A stretch of DNA of 5,950 bases. Source: an uncultured Eubacteriaceae bacterium. Lineage in GTDB: Bacteria; Bacillota; Clostridia; Oscillospirales; Acutalibacteraceae. Shown in pieces: positions 4,852-5,950 of this stretch (positions are counted from its first letter, which is position 1; the number at the start of each line of letters is the position of its first letter). Location of the stretch: NCBI GenBank assembly GCA_937905915.1, contig CALCVR010000232.1, positions 1-5,950 of the forward strand, in the 5' to 3' direction. A program made the translations under genes and the position numbers. Below the pieces are notes generated by a model. That model searched no databases. It saw only the letters and a program-made list of their open reading frames with translations, and had not been told where the DNA came from.

Positions 4852-5950
4852 ATGCAGTATACATTTTCCGATCGTGTTTCATCGTTGCAACCGTCGGCCA
4901 TCCGTGAAATCTTAAAGTTCACAGCCGATCCCACCGTCATCTCGTTTGCCGCCGGCAATCCGGCTCCCGAAGCCTTCCCGGTTAAGGAAGTAGCGGAGAT
5001 TTCGTCTCGGATTTTTGCCGAGCGTCCCATCGATGCCTTGCAGTACAGCATCACCGAAGGATATACTCCTTTGCGGGACCGCATGAAAAATTTCATGCGC
5101 GACCGATACAATTCCTACCGTGATTTTGACGAGCTCATCATCACCTCCGGCGCGCAGCAGGTCATGGAACTGACTACAAAAGCGCTGTGCAACGAAGGGG
5201 ATACCATTATCTGCGAAGCTCCCAGCTTTATTGGATCTCTCAACGCCTTCCGTTCCTTTGGCGTAAAGCTGCGCGGCGTACCGGTAGAGAGCGATGGTAT
5301 CGATATCGCCCAGCTGGAAGAGGCCCTTAAAGAGGAGAAAAAGGCTAAGTTTATCTACGTTATCCCCAACTTCCAAAACCCGTCAGGGGTCACTATGTCT
5401 TTGGAGAAGCGCAAAGCAGTGTATGATCTGGCGGGCAAATACGGCGTCATGATCCTGGAGGATAATCCTTACGGTGAACTGCGCGTCAAGGGAGAGAATA
5501 TTCCCACCATCAAGTCGCTGGATACCGATGGCCGCGTCATCTACGCCGGCACATTCTCCAAGGTGTTGTCTCCCGGTATCCGCGTGGGATATGCCGTTGC
5601 GCCCTCCCCGGTCATTCAGAAGATGGTGGTGTGCAAGCAGGTCACCGACGTCCACACCAATATTTTTGGCCAGATGCTGGCCGATGAATTTATGGCCAAC
5701 TACGATTTTGACGCTCATTTGGAGAACATCCGGGGCATCTATCGCAAAAAGATGGGCTTGATGCTGGATCTGATGAAACAGCATCTGCCGGGCAGCGTCA
5801 CCTGGAACGAGCCGGAAGGCGGTCTGTTTATCTGGTGCACTCTCCCCGAAGGAACCGACATGCTGGGCTTCTGCAAGGAAGCGGTGGAAACCTACCGGGT
5901 GGCCGTCGTCCCAGGAACGGCATTCCTCACCGACGAATCCGCGCCATGCA
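4852..5950 (+). CDS. PLP-dependent aminotransferase, fold type I (class I/II), partial at right edge
   Basis: The first 366 residues are present with no stop; family length suggests about 30 residues are missing. The enzyme should transfer an amino group between an amino acid and a 2-oxo acid through pyridoxal phosphate. Visible cofactor residues are N176 (QNPSG), D204 and Y207 (EDNPYGE), the Schiff-base lysine K237 (GTFSK) and R244 (GIRVGY), with spacings matching aspartate aminotransferase. The opening FAAGNPAPEAFP (32-43), LQYSITEGYTPLR (63-75) and the late VPGTAF resemble the LysN/2-aminoadipate aminotransferase group and the catalytic domain of MocR regulators. The protein begins directly with the aminotransferase part, so the GntR-type DNA-binding domain of MocR is absent. 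The ATG at 4852 has GGAGG (4842-4846) five bases upstream; an in-frame ATG at 4840 overlaps that site and is less likely. Substrate specificity cannot be assigned. Confidence 0.93.
   Translation, partial: MQYTFSDRVSSLQPSAIREILKFTADPTVISFAAGNPAPEAFPVKEVAEISSRIFAERPIDALQYSITEGYTPLRDRMKNFMRDRYNSYRDFDELIITSGAQQVMELTTKALCNEGDTIICEAPSFIGSLNAFRSFGVKLRGVPVESDGIDIAQLEEALKEEKKAKFIYVIPNFQNPSGVTMSLEKRKAVYDLAGKYGVMILEDNPYGELRVKGENIPTIKSLDTDGRVIYAGTFSKVLSPGIRVGYAVAPSPVIQKMVVCKQVTDVHTNIFGQMLADEFMANYDFDAHLENIRGIYRKKMGLMLDLMKQHLPGSVTWNEPEGGLFIWCTLPEGTDMLGFCKEAVETYRVAVVPGTAFLTDESAPC

Noticed and set aside
4912..5784. Two long antisense open frames opposite the aminotransferase gene (4912-5376 and 5383-5784)
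   Set aside because: They are shadows of the coding strand, which shows all PLP-binding residues in one continuous frame.

Overview
The window looks like chromosomal DNA of a Firmicute, most probably a member of Clostridia (this is an inference). The supporting signs are strong GGAGG-type ribosome binding sites, frequent TTG/GTG starts, sigma-A promoters with extended -10 boxes, a MurA of the Gram-positive type, and a WalJ (YycJ/VicX) gene directly followed by rlmH, a Firmicutes pairing. No taxon is named outright in the sequence.

Layout. From the left edge: a strong hairpin terminator (31-75); a MATE multidrug efflux gene on the minus strand (90-1445, GTG start); a gene-free, AT-rich stretch of about 540 bases holding the MATE upstream region, several inverted repeats and two tandem extended -10 promoters. 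Then come four plus-strand genes: murA (1992-3275, TTG start) closed by a clear intrinsic terminator (3323-3361); walJ (3450-4238) behind its own near-consensus promoter; rlmH (4276-4758, TTG start), apparently cotranscribed with walJ; and a fold-type I PLP aminotransferase (from 4852, cut by the right edge) with its own promoter. The divergent arrangement separates the MATE gene from the housekeeping genes. Sampled blocks of the MATE gene are visibly lower in GC than walJ and rlmH.

How the genes relate. MurA performs the first committed step of peptidoglycan synthesis. WalJ is named after the WalRK cell-wall regulon that it accompanies in bacilli. RlmH modifies helix 69 of 23S rRNA. These are core housekeeping functions, so the cluster reads as ordinary core genome and not as an accessory island. 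The MATE pump and the aminotransferase have no visible functional link to them. I found no mobile element, CRISPR array, RNA gene, defence system or other clearly novel system. The observations most worth checking are the corrected starts of murA, walJ and rlmH, and a perfect 7-3-7 palindrome lying between two tandem murA promoters.
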